Shown: piece by piece, positions 63,998 to 64,000 of the stretch
Layout: every line of letters starts with the position of its first letter
How positions within the stretch are numbered: position 1 is the stretch's first letter
Source: Segetibacter aerophilus
GTDB lineage: Bacteria; Bacteroidota; Bacteroidia; Chitinophagales; Chitinophagaceae
Assembly: GCF_007991655.1 (NCBI RefSeq)
Contig: NZ_BJYT01000005.1
Location: 296,359-360,358, forward strand
Length of the DNA stretch: 64,000 bases
Reading direction: 5' to 3'
Made by a program: the position numbers and the translations under genes
The notes under the pieces: model-generated
Told to the model about the DNA's origin: nothing
The model's input: the letters and a program-made list of their open reading frames with translations, nothing else
Databases searched by the model: none

Positions 63998-64000
63998 ACT

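Overview
The window looks like a chromosomal segment of a Bacteroidota bacterium, most likely family Chitinophagaceae (inference; no 16S or marker set is present). The grounds are moderate-to-low GC, starts mostly without Shine-Dalgarno sequences, a TAnnTTTG-type -7 promoter box before icd, Bacteroidota-style NtrC and LytTR regulators, a PorT-like beta-barrel protein and an IDH1-like isocitrate dehydrogenase.

Region 1 (1 to about 31.2 kb, minus strand) is a tandem array of at least twelve large FtsX/MacB-type ABC permeases: eleven complete (788-818 aa) and one cut by the left edge. Transcription would start at a HlyD-type periplasmic adaptor (29945-31210), pass a 66-codon putative secreted peptide and one LolD/MacB-type ATPase (28964-29641), then run through the permeases. 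Each permease is internally duplicated (TM - periplasmic core - FtsX, twice), so one polypeptide could make a complete membrane unit. All copies appear to share the single ATPase and adaptor. Divergent from the adaptor, on the plus strand, lie an NtrC-type response regulator (31740-33137) and an NtrB-like sensor kinase (33268-34611), the likely regulators. The 529-bp divergent gap holds direct repeats and an imperfect sigma-54-like site. Permease gaps carry roughly 98-bp elements with 11-bp terminal inverted repeats, a related 20-bp motif, REP-like hairpins and a perfect 15-bp palindrome.

Region 2 (about 34.7 to 61.8 kb) is a run of mostly small, functionally unrelated genes, almost all on the minus strand: DUF4256, two DUF1801/YdeI-like proteins, a cytochrome c lipoprotein, three RibD/DHFR-like reductases, a HEPN-like protein, a hexapeptide acetyltransferase, two paralogous acyltransferase-3 proteins (one on the plus strand), two NTF2-like proteins, AraC, VOC, nitronate monooxygenase, a TlpA lipoprotein overlapping DinB, an NHL-repeat protein, a TonB-plug protein without a barrel, a class C serine hydrolase beside a LytTR regulator, a trypsin-like lipoprotein, GNAT, alpha/beta hydrolase and others. 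From 43.6 to 60.3 kb a degenerate structured repeat recurs in nine gaps between these genes. It often lies next to CGTTA motifs and sometimes GTTATAAC, which resembles a gene-cassette array, but no integrase is visible.

Region 3 (61.1 to 64 kb) holds an SGNH hydrolase, then icd on the plus strand with its own promoter and a clear intrinsic terminator, then more than 750 bp of gene-free DNA rich in inverted and direct repeats.
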